Positions 1 to 5,458 of a DNA stretch of 5,458 bases are shown here, in pieces. This stretch comes from JBHEMT01 sp046262435 (GTDB lineage Bacteria > Chloroflexota > Dormibacteria > Aeolococcales > Aeolococcaceae). The DNA lies in NCBI GenBank assembly GCA_046262435.1, contig JBHEMT010000105.1, positions 1-5,458 on the forward strand, in the 5' to 3' direction. The stretch's first letter is position 1, and each line of letters opens with the position of its first letter. Below the pieces are notes generated by a model. That model was not told the DNA's origin. It ran no database searches and saw only the letters and a program-made list of their open reading frames with translations. Position numbers and translations under genes: made by a program.

Positions 1-387
1 GGCCATCACCTGCAGGTCGCAGGCCAGGGCGAGCTGGCAGCCGGCCCCGGCCGCCGCTCCGGCCACCTGGGCGATGACCGGAACGGGCAGCGCCTCGATT
101 GCGGCGCAGGCCGCCTCCATCCGAGCAAAGCTCTCCTCGACGCCGGCCGGGTCGGCCTCCGCCCACTCACGCATGTCCGAGCCGGCGCTGAAGGTTCCCC
201 CGGCACCGTGGAGGACGACCGCGCGAAGCTGCTCGTGTCCGGCCAGCTCGCGGAACATCCGCTCGACGCCCGCCCACCCGGCGCTGGTCAGCGCGTTGCG
301 CCGAGCCCCGGTGCCCACCGCCACCCGGGCCACGCGCCCGTCACGCTCCAGCCGCACCCCCGGGGCGGCCTGGTCCTGGGGGCTCAT
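1..387 (-). CDS. Crotonase-fold enoyl-CoA hydratase/isomerase family protein, N-terminal part (cut by left edge)
   Basis: Only the first 129 residues are present; family members usually run about 250-280, so about half is missing beyond the left edge. The ATG at 385-387 overlaps the upstream CoA-transferase stop as ATGA, which fixes the start. Visible crotonase landmarks, in order: RNALT at residues 30-34; FSAGSDMREW at 67-76, the first oxyanion-hole segment (AGxD form); and GAAAGAGCQLALACD at 110-124, the second oxyanion-hole glycine segment. Family members bind an acyl-CoA thioester and polarise its carbonyl for hydration, isomerisation, hydrolysis or C-C cleavage. From memory of rat mitochondrial hydratase, the Glu after the Gly-Gly-Cys (Glu144) aligns with Gln118 here, so a standard hydratase mechanism is not assured. 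The second catalytic position lies outside the window. It is the last visible gene of the operon and probably acts on the CoA ester made by its neighbour. Fold assignment is strong; the reaction is uncertain. Confidence 0.93.
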   Translation of the reverse strand, partial: MSPQDQAAPGVRLERDGRVARVAVGTGARRNALTSAGWAGVERMFRELAGHEQLRAVVLHGAGGTFSAGSDMREWAEADPAGVEESFARMEAACAAIEALPVPVIAQVAGAAAGAGCQLALACDLQVMA

Positions 388-1607
388 CGCACGGCCCGGT
401 CCCGATGCAGCGCAGCGATCTCCTCGGCGCTGTAGCCCAGCTCCTCAAGGACCACGTCGGTGTGCTCACCCAGGGTCGGCGGCGGCGTGGTGGGCGTGGG
501 CGGCTGCTCCGAGAGCCTGATCGGCGACCCGACCAGTCGGAGGGGGCCTGCGGTGGGGTGGTCCACCTCCAGCACCATCTCGCGGGCACGCACCTGGGGG
601 TGGGCGAGGGCTGCGTCCACGGTGTTAATCGCCCCGGTTGGCACGCCTGCCGCGGCCAGCAGCTCCGCCCACTCCGCCGAGCCACGCGCCGCCAAAGCAG
701 CTTCAAGCAGGGGGAGCAGGACATCGCGGTGGCGCACCCGCTCGGGGTTGGTCGCAAAGCGAGGGTCGTCGACCAGCGTCTCGAGCCCGAGGACGGCGGC
801 GAACCGCCGCCACAGGCTGTCGTTGCCCACCGCGCACATCAGGTGGCCGTCGCGGGTGGGAAGTGCCTGGTAGGGAACGATCGAGGGATGGGCCGACCCG
901 TAGCGGAGCGGGACCTCGCCGGTGGCGAAGTAGCCGCTGGCCAGGTAGGTCAACCAGGCCACCTGGGAGTCGAGCATGGAGATGTCCACCCACTGGCCGC
1001 GGCCCGTCGTCTGGCGTGCCTGAAGAGCGGCGAGCACCCCGATCACCGCCCACATCGCGGCGCCGATGTCGGCGACCGAGTTGCCCACCCGCACCGGCGG
1101 CCCATCGCTTTCGCCGGTGACGCTCATCAGGCCGCCCAGAGCCTGGGCGATGGCGTCGTAGCCGGGCTGGTTGGCGAAGGGCCCGGTCTGCCCGAAGCCG
1201 CTGATCGACGCGTACACCAGGCGCGGGTTGCGCGTGGCCAGCGCCTCGTAGCCCAGCCCAAGGCGCGCTGCGGTGCCGGGGCGGAAGTTTTCGAGGACCA
1301 CGTCGGCGCGGTCGGCCAGACGCAGGGCGACCTCGCGCCCGGCGTCGGACTTCAGGTCGAGGCTGATGCCCCGCTTGTTGCGGTTGACCGCGAGAAAGTA
1401 GGCCGACTGGTCGCCCTGGTATGGCGGTCCCCACTGGCGCGTGTCGTCGCCCTCGCGGGTGTCCTCGACTTTGACCACCTCCGCGCCCAGGTCGGCAAAG
1501 ATCATCGTCGCGAACGGACCGGAGAGGATCCGCGAGAGGTCGAGAACTCGAATGCCCTCAAGGGCGCGGACGAGACCGCGGGGTGCAGCGGGGGGTGGCG
1601 GGCTCAC
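384..1607 (-). CDS. Class III (CaiB/BaiF) CoA-transferase, SUGCT-like
   Basis: A 407-residue protein, the normal length for family III CoA-transferases. These cytosolic, intertwined-dimer enzymes move CoA from a donor such as succinyl-CoA to a free carboxylate through an aspartyl-CoA intermediate. The N-terminal block VLDLSRILSGPFAT (21-34), LGAEVVKVE (40-48), GDDTRQWGPP (53-62) and NRNKRG (75-80) is characteristic. The likely catalytic Asp is D180 in the VGNSVADIG segment, at the place where formyl-CoA transferase has Asp169. GSAHPSIVPYQA (237-248), VPTGAINT (322-329) and a C-terminal LGEHTDVVL (379-387) complete the family pattern. From memory, the GDDTRxWGPP and SAHPSIVPYQA blocks look most like human SUGCT (succinate-hydroxymethylglutarate/glutarate CoA-transferase), which hints at a dicarboxylate or branched short-chain acid; this is inference. 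I chose the GTG at 1605-1607, 5 bases after the livF stop: an open frame continues upstream to 1805, but its residues are Arg-rich, non-homologous and lie inside livF. No clear Shine-Dalgarno is visible, so coupling to livF translation is likely. Confidence 0.95.
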   Translation of the reverse strand: MSPPPPAAPRGLVRALEGIRVLDLSRILSGPFATMIFADLGAEVVKVEDTREGDDTRQWGPPYQGDQSAYFLAVNRNKRGISLDLKSDAGREVALRLADRADVVLENFRPGTAARLGLGYEALATRNPRLVYASISGFGQTGPFANQPGYDAIAQALGGLMSVTGESDGPPVRVGNSVADIGAAMWAVIGVLAALQARQTTGRGQWVDISMLDSQVAWLTYLASGYFATGEVPLRYGSAHPSIVPYQALPTRDGHLMCAVGNDSLWRRFAAVLGLETLVDDPRFATNPERVRHRDVLLPLLEAALAARGSAEWAELLAAAGVPTGAINTVDAALAHPQVRAREMVLEVDHPTAGPLRLVGSPIRLSEQPPTPTTPPPTLGEHTDVVLEELGYSAEEIAALHRDRAVR

Positions 1608-1612
1608 CTCGG

Positions 1613-2374
1613 TCAGGAGAGGTGGCCGACGTAGAGCTTGACCACCTCGTCGTTGTGGAGCAGCTCCTTGCCGGTGCCCTCGAGCCGGTTCTGACCGAGC
1701 ACGAGAACGTATGCCCACTGCGCGTGGCGCAGGGTTTCTCGGGTGTTCTGCTCGACGATGAGCACCGCGACATTGGTACCGCGCACCTCCTCGATGCGCT
1801 CCCACACGGTGCTCTGGAAGCGTGGCGAGAGGCCGGCGCTGGGCTCGTCGAGGATCAGTACAGCGGGGTCGACCATGAGCCCCCTGGCCATCGCCAGCAT
1901 GGTGCGCTGCCCGCCGCTGAGGGTCTCGGCGCGCCGCCTGGCGGCGCTGCGCAGGTCAGGGAAGAGCGCGTAGAGCTGTTCGATGCGGTCGTGCAGCCCG
2001 TGCTTGCGGGTGTACCCGCCCATCTCCAGGTTCTCGTGCACGCTCAGCTGGGGAAACACGTTGGCCACCTGGGGGACGTAGGCGATGCCCTTGCGGACCA
2101 GCTTTTCCGACGCCAGCCCGGTGACGTTGACGCCCTCGACACTGACCGAGCCCGATCGCGGCCGGATCACCCCCGCGACCGCCTTGAGCAGGGTCGACTT
2201 CCCGGCGCCGTTGGGGCCGACGATCGCGGTGATCGCTCCGCGACGGGCAACGCAGCTCACCCCGTCGACGATCGGGGGGCCGCCGTAGCCGGCGGTGAGG
2301 CCCTCGACCACCAGCGCCGCGGGCGCGTCCGGGGCGGCAATGGCCGCCGTGCCCTCAGGCGCTGTGCTCGTCAT
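1613..2374 (-). CDS. livF: HAAT-family ABC transporter ATP-binding protein LivF
   Basis: One of the two cytoplasmic ATPases of a branched-chain amino acid-type (HAAT) importer, 253 residues. Nucleotide-binding landmarks: Walker A GPNGAGKST at 53-61; Q-loop Gln102 in YVPQ; ABC signature LSGGQ at 152-156; Walker B AVLILDEP at 171-178, with the catalytic Glu177. The switch position reads IVEQN (206-210), with Gln where most ABC ATPases have His; this is usual for LivF and separates it from LivG. ENLEMGGY (114-121) is also LivF-like. The first 20 or so residues are Ala/Pro-rich and precede the conserved LVVEGLTAGYG, a short extension compared with E. coli LivF (about 237 residues). The ATG at 2372-2374 lies inside the end of livG (20-base overlap). 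A GGGAGAG sequence about 10 bases upstream, within livG, could serve as the ribosome site. It pairs with LivG to power the LivH/LivM channel. Confidence 0.97.
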   Translation of the reverse strand: MTSTAPEGTAAIAAPDAPAALVVEGLTAGYGGPPIVDGVSCVARRGAITAIVGPNGAGKSTLLKAVAGVIRPRSGSVSVEGVNVTGLASEKLVRKGIAYVPQVANVFPQLSVHENLEMGGYTRKHGLHDRIEQLYALFPDLRSAARRRAETLSGGQRTMLAMARGLMVDPAVLILDEPSAGLSPRFQSTVWERIEEVRGTNVAVLIVEQNTRETLRHAQWAYVLVLGQNRLEGTGKELLHNDEVVKLYVGHLS

Positions 2375-3140
2375 AGTCCGGCATCTCTCCCAGGTAGGCG
2401 TCGACCACGCGCTGGTTGGAGCGCAGGGTCTCGAAGGGGCCGTGGGCGATCACCCGACCCTCGGCCATCACCACCACGTGGTTGGTGACCCGCTCGATGA
2501 AGGGAAGGTTGTGCTCCACCACGATGACCGATGCCCCGCTGCGGATGAACGACTCGACGGCCAGCGCGATGCGCTCGCCGAGGACGGGATTGACCCCACC
2601 CATGGGCTCGTCGAGGATCACCAGGCGCGGCTTGGCAACCCGCATCCGGGCGAACTCCACAAGTCGCTTCTGACCGCCGCTGAGGTTGCCGGCCCTCTCG
2701 TTGCGCAGCTTGTGGAGGCCGAACTCATGGAGCAGCTCTCGGGCGACGTCGAGCTCGGCCACCGCGGTCTCACGGCCCTGCCGGCCGGCCCCGCGCAGCG
2801 AGCGCCAGAAGGTCTCGCGCGGCGCCTCGAAGCGGGCCAGCAGCATGTTCTCGAGCACGGTCAGGGCGGGCCACTCGCGCGGCGACTGGAACGTCCGGAT
2901 CAACCCCATGCGAGCGATGCTGTGGGGCGCCATTCCGGCCACGGCGGTGCCGTCGAAGGTGACCGTCCCCGAGTCGGGGATCTTGAACCCGGAGATCAGG
3001 TCGATGGCCGTGCTCTTGCCCGCACCGTTGGGACCGATCAGGCCGGTCACCTGCCCTGCGGGTGCGTCGAAGGAGCATCCGTCCACGGCGGCGACGCCAC
3101 CGAAGTGCTTGGAGAGGTCACGCACCTCGAGCAGGGCCAT
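2355..3140 (-). CDS. livG: HAAT-family ABC transporter ATP-binding protein LivG
   Basis: The second ATPase subunit of the importer, 261 residues, the usual LivG length (about 255). It opens with LEVRDLSKHFGGVAAVDG, the typical LivG start. Walker A is GPNGAGKST at 36-44; Q-loop Gln85 in RTFQ, followed by a family-typical LTVLENML (93-100); ABC signature LSGGQ at 153-157, followed by the LivG-typical KRLVEFAR; Walker B RLVILDEP at 172-179 with Glu178; MGGVNP at 180-185, matching the LivG 'GlNP' D-loop; and the switch His210 in VVEHN. The start ATG shares its A with the livM stop (TGATG, 1-base overlap), with no Shine-Dalgarno visible, so re-initiation after livM is likely. The stop lies 20 bases inside livF. 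The C-terminal tail (LGEMPDYDEHSA) is short and unremarkable. Cytoplasmic, peripheral on the LivHM permease. Confidence 0.97.
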   Translation of the reverse strand: MALLEVRDLSKHFGGVAAVDGCSFDAPAGQVTGLIGPNGAGKSTAIDLISGFKIPDSGTVTFDGTAVAGMAPHSIARMGLIRTFQSPREWPALTVLENMLLARFEAPRETFWRSLRGAGRQGRETAVAELDVARELLHEFGLHKLRNERAGNLSGGQKRLVEFARMRVAKPRLVILDEPMGGVNPVLGERIALAVESFIRSGASVIVVEHNLPFIERVTNHVVVMAEGRVIAHGPFETLRSNQRVVDAYLGEMPDYDEHSA

Positions 3141-4150
3141 CAGACGCCGGTGTCCATTGCGGGTGCCGGGGCGGCCGCCAGGGCGACCTCACCGCTGCCC
3201 GCCTCACCGCCCCCGTCGCGGTCGATGAAGCGCCGTTCGGGCAGGATGCCCTGCGGACGGAAGCGGATGAAGAGCACGAGCACCAGTCCGGTGAGGATCA
3301 GCCGGAAGGCCGGCGAGAACCCGGGGTGGCCCGGGACCTCGGGGAGAAACCGGGTGGCCTCCTGCAGGCCCATCACCATCACCGCCACGCCGAGCACGAC
3401 GCCCCTGGTGCTGCCCCGGCCGCCGACCAGGATCGCCGCGTAGAGAATGATGGTTTCCACCGGCGACCACGACGAGGGGTTCCACGCCGACAGGTAGGTG
3501 ACGAAGAGCGCTCCGCCGAAGCCGCCGATCCCGGCGCCGAGCACGTAGGCCTTGAGCTTCAGCCGGTAGATGTCGCGGCCGAAGGCGGCGGCAGCCCGTT
3601 CGTCCTCGCGCAGGGAGCGCAGGGCCAGGCCGAAGCGGCTCCCCGAAAGGCGGTTGACCAATGCCAGGGTGAGCAGGAAGAAGACGACGCACATCCCGAG
3701 GACGAAGTACTGCCCGGTCTGGTAGTCGAGGCCAAGCTGGTCCGCGAACGGGACGGTCAGCCCGGAGAGCCCGTTGAAGCCGTCGAAGAGCGGCACGTAC
3801 TGACCGCAGATCACATAGAGCACGTAGACGGCGCCGAGGGTGACGATCGAGAAGTAGATTCCGCGCAGGTGGCGCAGTGCGATCGCGCCCACCACCAGGG
3901 CGAGCAGCATCGAGCTCAGCGTTGCCAGCGCAACCGCCAGGGGGTAGGGAAGGCTGAGGCCGAGGATGTAGCGCTGCGGCTCCTGGGCGGGACCGATGCT
4001 GAGCACCATGGTCATGTACGCGCCGAGAGCCACGTAGCCGTAGAAGGCGAGGTCGAAGTCGCCGGACCAGCCCCAGATGATGTTGAGACCCAGCGCGAGG
4101 ATCCCGAAGATCGAGGCCTCGGTGAGGACGGTGGTGAGGTACTGGATCAT
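3140..4150 (-). CDS. livM: HAAT-family ABC transporter permease LivM
   Basis: An inner-membrane permease subunit of 336 residues with about eight hydrophobic segments (roughly 5-27, 35-53, 67-92, 99-118, 145-165, 201-220, 233-262 and 283-296). The cytoplasmic EAA-like coupling loop, RFGLALRSLREDERAAAAFG (172-191), contacts an ATPase and is typical of BPD_transp_2 (LivH/LivM) permeases. GGRGSTRGVVLG (243-254) and the closing RFRPQGILPERR (296-307) are LivM hallmarks; the RPxG ending normally sits close to the C-terminus. About 29 further residues follow, Gly/Ala-rich and uncharged at the end (EVALAAAPAPAMDTGV), an extension of unknown use. The start ATG overlaps the livH stop by 4 bases (ATGA) and the stop shares a base with livG, so translation is tightly coupled on both sides. 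Together with LivH it forms the substrate channel. Confidence 0.96.
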   Translation of the reverse strand: MIQYLTTVLTEASIFGILALGLNIIWGWSGDFDLAFYGYVALGAYMTMVLSIGPAQEPQRYILGLSLPYPLAVALATLSSMLLALVVGAIALRHLRGIYFSIVTLGAVYVLYVICGQYVPLFDGFNGLSGLTVPFADQLGLDYQTGQYFVLGMCVVFFLLTLALVNRLSGSRFGLALRSLREDERAAAAFGRDIYRLKLKAYVLGAGIGGFGGALFVTYLSAWNPSSWSPVETIILYAAILVGGRGSTRGVVLGVAVMVMGLQEATRFLPEVPGHPGFSPAFRLILTGLVLVLFIRFRPQGILPERRFIDRDGGGEAGSGEVALAAAPAPAMDTGV

Positions 4151-5028
4151 TCGAACACGCTGCGCCGGCCGCCCACGAAGAGCCCGCGCGGCCGCACCAG
4201 GATCACCACCGACAGGATCAGAAAGGCGAAGGCGAGGTTGTAGCTGGAGCTGATGTAGCCGCTGGTGAACTCCAGCACGAGCCCGACGATGATCGCGCCC
4301 ACCAGGGTTCCCAGTGCCTTGCCAAGACCACCGGCGACCGACGCCGTCAGGGTGATCAGGAAGAAGGTGAAGCCGAAGTAGGGGCTGAAGGTGCCGACGT
4401 ACTCGGCCAGCACGAAACCGGCGTAACCGGCGATCGCGCCGGCGAGCACCCAGGTGAGCGACGCCACCCGATGTGCGTTGATCCCGCTGACGCTGGCCAG
4501 CGAACGGTTCTGCGAGACCGCGCGCAGCGACTTGCCAAAGCGTGTCTTCTGGATGATCAGGAACAGCAGACCGCCGATCGCCAGCGCCGAGATGATGATC
4601 TCGATCTCCGTCACGGTCAGCAGGAACGGGCCCACCTGGTGGGGGTCGCCCTGGCGGATGCTGTAGCCGAGATTGGCCGCACCGAAGAGGATGACGATGA
4701 TGTTCTGGATCACCAGCGACACCCCCAGGGTGGCGATGAACGTGGGCAGCGGTCCGATGCTGCGCCGGACGAAGCGGTCAACCACGGCGAAGTGCACAAG
4801 GAATGCCAGGACCGCGCCGCCAACCGCGGCGGCGATGGCGGCGACCACCACGCTGTGGGTGATGCGCTGCGCCAGGTAGGCGCAGTAGGCGCCGGTGGTG
4901 AGCAACTCGCCGTGCGAAAGGTTGGCGATGTTGGTCACCGAGTACTCGAGGGTGAAGGCGAGCGCGGACAGTGCCAGGATCGAGGCGCCGACGATGCCGA
5001 AGCCGAGGGTCAGGAAGACCTGGTGCAC
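4147..5028 (-). CDS. livH: HAAT-family ABC transporter permease LivH
   Basis: The partner membrane permease, 293 residues from the chosen start, close to the usual 290-310. The frame is open upstream to a TTG at 5070, but the GTG at 5026-5028 has an AGGAG five bases before it and gives a protein that begins directly with the first membrane helix (FLTLGFGIVGASILALSALAF). The segment NIANLSHGELLTTGAY (33-48) matches the LivH-type 'N-x-AHGE-x-x-x-x-GAY' pattern. The EAA-like loop is TRFGKSLRAVSQNRSLASVS (162-181), followed by G(I)NAHRV. GGLGKALGTLVGA (233-245) and the C-terminal LVRPRGLFVGGRR (277-289) are also family hallmarks. About eight hydrophobic stretches are visible (roughly 5-26, 56-83, 97-117, 138-160, 189-211, 219-233, 237-255, 264-278). 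It lies 127 bases after the binding-protein stop, and its own stop overlaps livM by 4 bases. Confidence 0.96.
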   Translation of the reverse strand: MHQVFLTLGFGIVGASILALSALAFTLEYSVTNIANLSHGELLTTGAYCAYLAQRITHSVVVAAIAAAVGGAVLAFLVHFAVVDRFVRRSIGPLPTFIATLGVSLVIQNIIVILFGAANLGYSIRQGDPHQVGPFLLTVTEIEIIISALAIGGLLFLIIQKTRFGKSLRAVSQNRSLASVSGINAHRVASLTWVLAGAIAGYAGFVLAEYVGTFSPYFGFTFFLITLTASVAGGLGKALGTLVGAIIVGLVLEFTSGYISSSYNLAFAFLILSVVILVRPRGLFVGGRRSVFE

Positions 5029-5033
5029 GTCCG

Positions 5034-5038
5034 CTCCT
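5034..5038 (-). promoter_or_regulatory. Ribosome binding site of livH
   Basis: On the minus strand AGGAG is followed by five bases (CGGAC) and then GTG at 5028. This is the clearest Shine-Dalgarno in the window. It decides the livH start in favour of this GTG over the TTG at 5070, which has no such site. It also shows that livH initiates independently after the intergenic gap, unlike the downstream genes, which appear to rely on coupling. Confidence 0.8.
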
Positions 5039-5086
5039 GAGTCACCTCGACGCGGTTGCAGTGGGTCCAACCCTGAGCCGTCGCGC

Positions 5087-5100
5087 GCCCACTAGCGGGC
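5087..5100 (-). repeat. Short near-palindrome with CTAG core in the livK-livH gap
   Basis: The + strand reads GCCCACTAGCGGGC. The outer four bases of each side are complementary, the inner CTAG is self-complementary, and the single remaining pair is A/C on the + strand, which becomes an allowed G-U in the minus-strand transcript. It could form a small second hairpin between the strong stem at 5119-5151 and the livH ribosome site. It might instead be chance in GC-rich DNA; no regulator site is recognised. Confidence 0.35.
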
Positions 5101-5118
5101 ACGGAGCTGCCAGTCCGA

Positions 5119-5151
5119 GCAGGCGCCCGACCACGGTGGAGGGGCGCCTGC
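5119..5151 (-). promoter_or_regulatory. Strong intercistronic hairpin between the binding-protein gene and livH
   Basis: GCAGGCGCCC at 5119-5128 and GGGCGCCTGC at 5142-5151 are perfect inverted complements, a 10-bp stem (nine G-C pairs and one A-T) with a 13-base loop. The loop itself contains CCAC-G-GTGG (5131-5139), too tight to pair fully. The stem starts 4 bases after the binding-protein stop. No T-run follows on either strand, so it does not look like a classical intrinsic terminator. In binding-protein-dependent transport operons, hairpins at this position often partly stop transcription or protect the upstream message from 3' exonucleases, leaving more binding protein than permease. 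That role here is inferred from position and strength. Confidence 0.6.
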
Positions 5152-5155
5152 CGGC

Positions 5156-5458
5156 TCACGGGTTCGCGGCGGCCAGGTCGGATGCGGAGAGCAGCTGTAC
5201 CTGCTGTGTCTGGCCCGACGAGGCGTCGGCCTGGAAGGCTCCGTAGGGCCCGAAGACGTTGTTGTACTGGTTGTAGATGAGATCGCCGCTGGCGCCTTGG
5301 TACTTGATCTTCTGGCCACTCTTGAGCAGCTTCAGGCAGTCGGCGTATGAGGCGCAGGTGGTCCCCGGAGGGTTGGTGACGTCCTTCATCTTGGCGATGA
5401 CAGCCGGGCCGTCGGTGGTGCCCGCCGCCTGCTGGGCAAGGGCCAGGCTGACCACCGC
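5156..5458 (-). CDS. HAAT-family ABC transporter substrate-binding protein (LivK-like), C-terminal part, cut by right edge
   Basis: Only the last 100 residues are present; full-length members run about 370-430, so the signal peptide, N-lobe and most ligand contacts lie beyond the right edge. The frame is open to the edge, and no start inside it is believable. The recognisable element is the C-terminal Peripla_BP_6 signature: an AVIAKMKDV helix (19-27 of the fragment), then a second helix ending LLKSGQKIKYQGASGDLIYNQ-type sequence at 44-64, where G-x-x-I-x-Y-x-GASG is typical of Leu/Ile/Val-family binding proteins. NVFGPYGAFQ (67-76) and a polar strand TQQVQLLS follow, closing the protein. Two Cys, six residues apart (35 and 41), sit in the inter-helix loop and could form a disulfide. 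This is the first visible gene of the operon and would deliver the substrate to LivH/LivM. Ligand not predictable from this part. Confidence 0.9.
   Translation of the reverse strand, partial: AVVSLALAQQAAGTTDGPAVIAKMKDVTNPPGTTCASYADCLKLLKSGQKIKYQGASGDLIYNQYNNVFGPYGAFQADASSGQTQQVQLLSASDLAAANP

Noticed and set aside
405..1634. Long plus-strand open frame of 409 codons opposite the CoA-transferase
   Set aside because: It is an antisense shadow of a clearly homologous minus-strand gene; its translation is low-complexity, rich in Gly, Arg, Ala, Val and His, with no recognisable motif. Long antisense frames are expected at this GC content.
1608..1805. N-terminal extension of the CoA-transferase up to the ATG at 1805
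   Set aside because: The 66 extra residues lie wholly across the end of livF, are Arg/Ala-rich and have no family counterpart. The GTG at 1607 gives the normal family length.
2295..4243. Plus-strand open frames of 382 and 393 codons opposite livG and livM
   Set aside because: Both overlap each other and the conserved minus-strand genes, and their translations are rich in Asp, Glu, His, Arg and Gly without domain signatures. Shadow frames.
5029..5070. Upstream TTG start of livH at 5070
   Set aside because: It would add 14 polar residues before the first membrane helix and lacks a ribosome site, while the GTG at 5028 has AGGAG at ideal spacing.
5119..5151. Intrinsic terminator separating two operons
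   Set aside because: No T-run follows the stem on the minus strand and the genes on both sides belong to one transporter, so full termination here is unlikely; kept as an intercistronic hairpin.
5156..5455. Complete 99-residue protein starting at the GTG at 5455
   Set aside because: The frame stays open to the window edge and the sequence is the C-terminal end of a much longer binding protein, so it is a fragment, not a small gene.
1..5458. Mobile element, CRISPR, prophage, toxin-antitoxin or defence system
   Set aside because: No direct-repeat arrays, transposase or integrase motifs, tRNA-like ends or small toxin-like genes are visible; all coding space is explained by the transporter and two acyl-CoA enzymes.

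Overview
The window is a high-GC (about two thirds G+C by eye) bacterial fragment filled by one gene cluster, all on the minus strand and read from right to left. GC-rich third positions, two GTG starts and very tight gene packing suggest a high-GC soil-type lineage such as Actinomycetota or a Chloroflexota/Dormibacterota-like group. The sequence alone does not settle the taxonomy, and there is no rRNA, tRNA, mobile element, CRISPR array or phage gene in view.

From right to left: the C-terminal 100 residues of a periplasmic or lipoprotein-type branched-chain amino-acid-family substrate-binding protein (5156-5458, cut by the right edge); a 127-base gap holding a strong 10-bp hairpin; the two membrane permeases LivH-like (4147-5028) and LivM-like (3140-4150); the two ATPases LivG-like (2355-3140) and LivF-like (1613-2374); a class III (CaiB/BaiF) CoA-transferase most like the SUGCT/dicarboxylate type (384-1607); and the N-terminal 129 residues of a crotonase-fold (enoyl-CoA hydratase/isomerase) protein (1-387, cut by the left edge).

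After the livK-livH gap every junction is a short overlap or a 5-base gap (4-nt overlap, 1-nt overlap, 20-nt overlap, 5-nt gap, 4-nt overlap), so the seven genes are almost certainly one operon with translational coupling. Together they encode a complete HAAT-family ABC importer (binding protein, two permeases, two ATPases) followed by two acyl-CoA enzymes. The simplest reading is an uptake-and-activation module: a small carboxylate or amino acid is imported, given CoA by transfer from another acyl-CoA, and fed into a beta-oxidation-like step. The true substrate cannot be read from the sequence; the transporter family also carries aromatic acids, dicarboxylates, amides and urea, so 'branched-chain amino acid' is only the family name.

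This is largely ordinary metabolic sequence. The points most worth a second look are the hairpin between the binding protein and the permeases, the Gln replacing a usual catalytic Glu in the crotonase, and the physical coupling of a HAAT importer to a SUGCT-like CoA-transferase. I see no evidence of an undescribed defence, mobile or RNA-based system.
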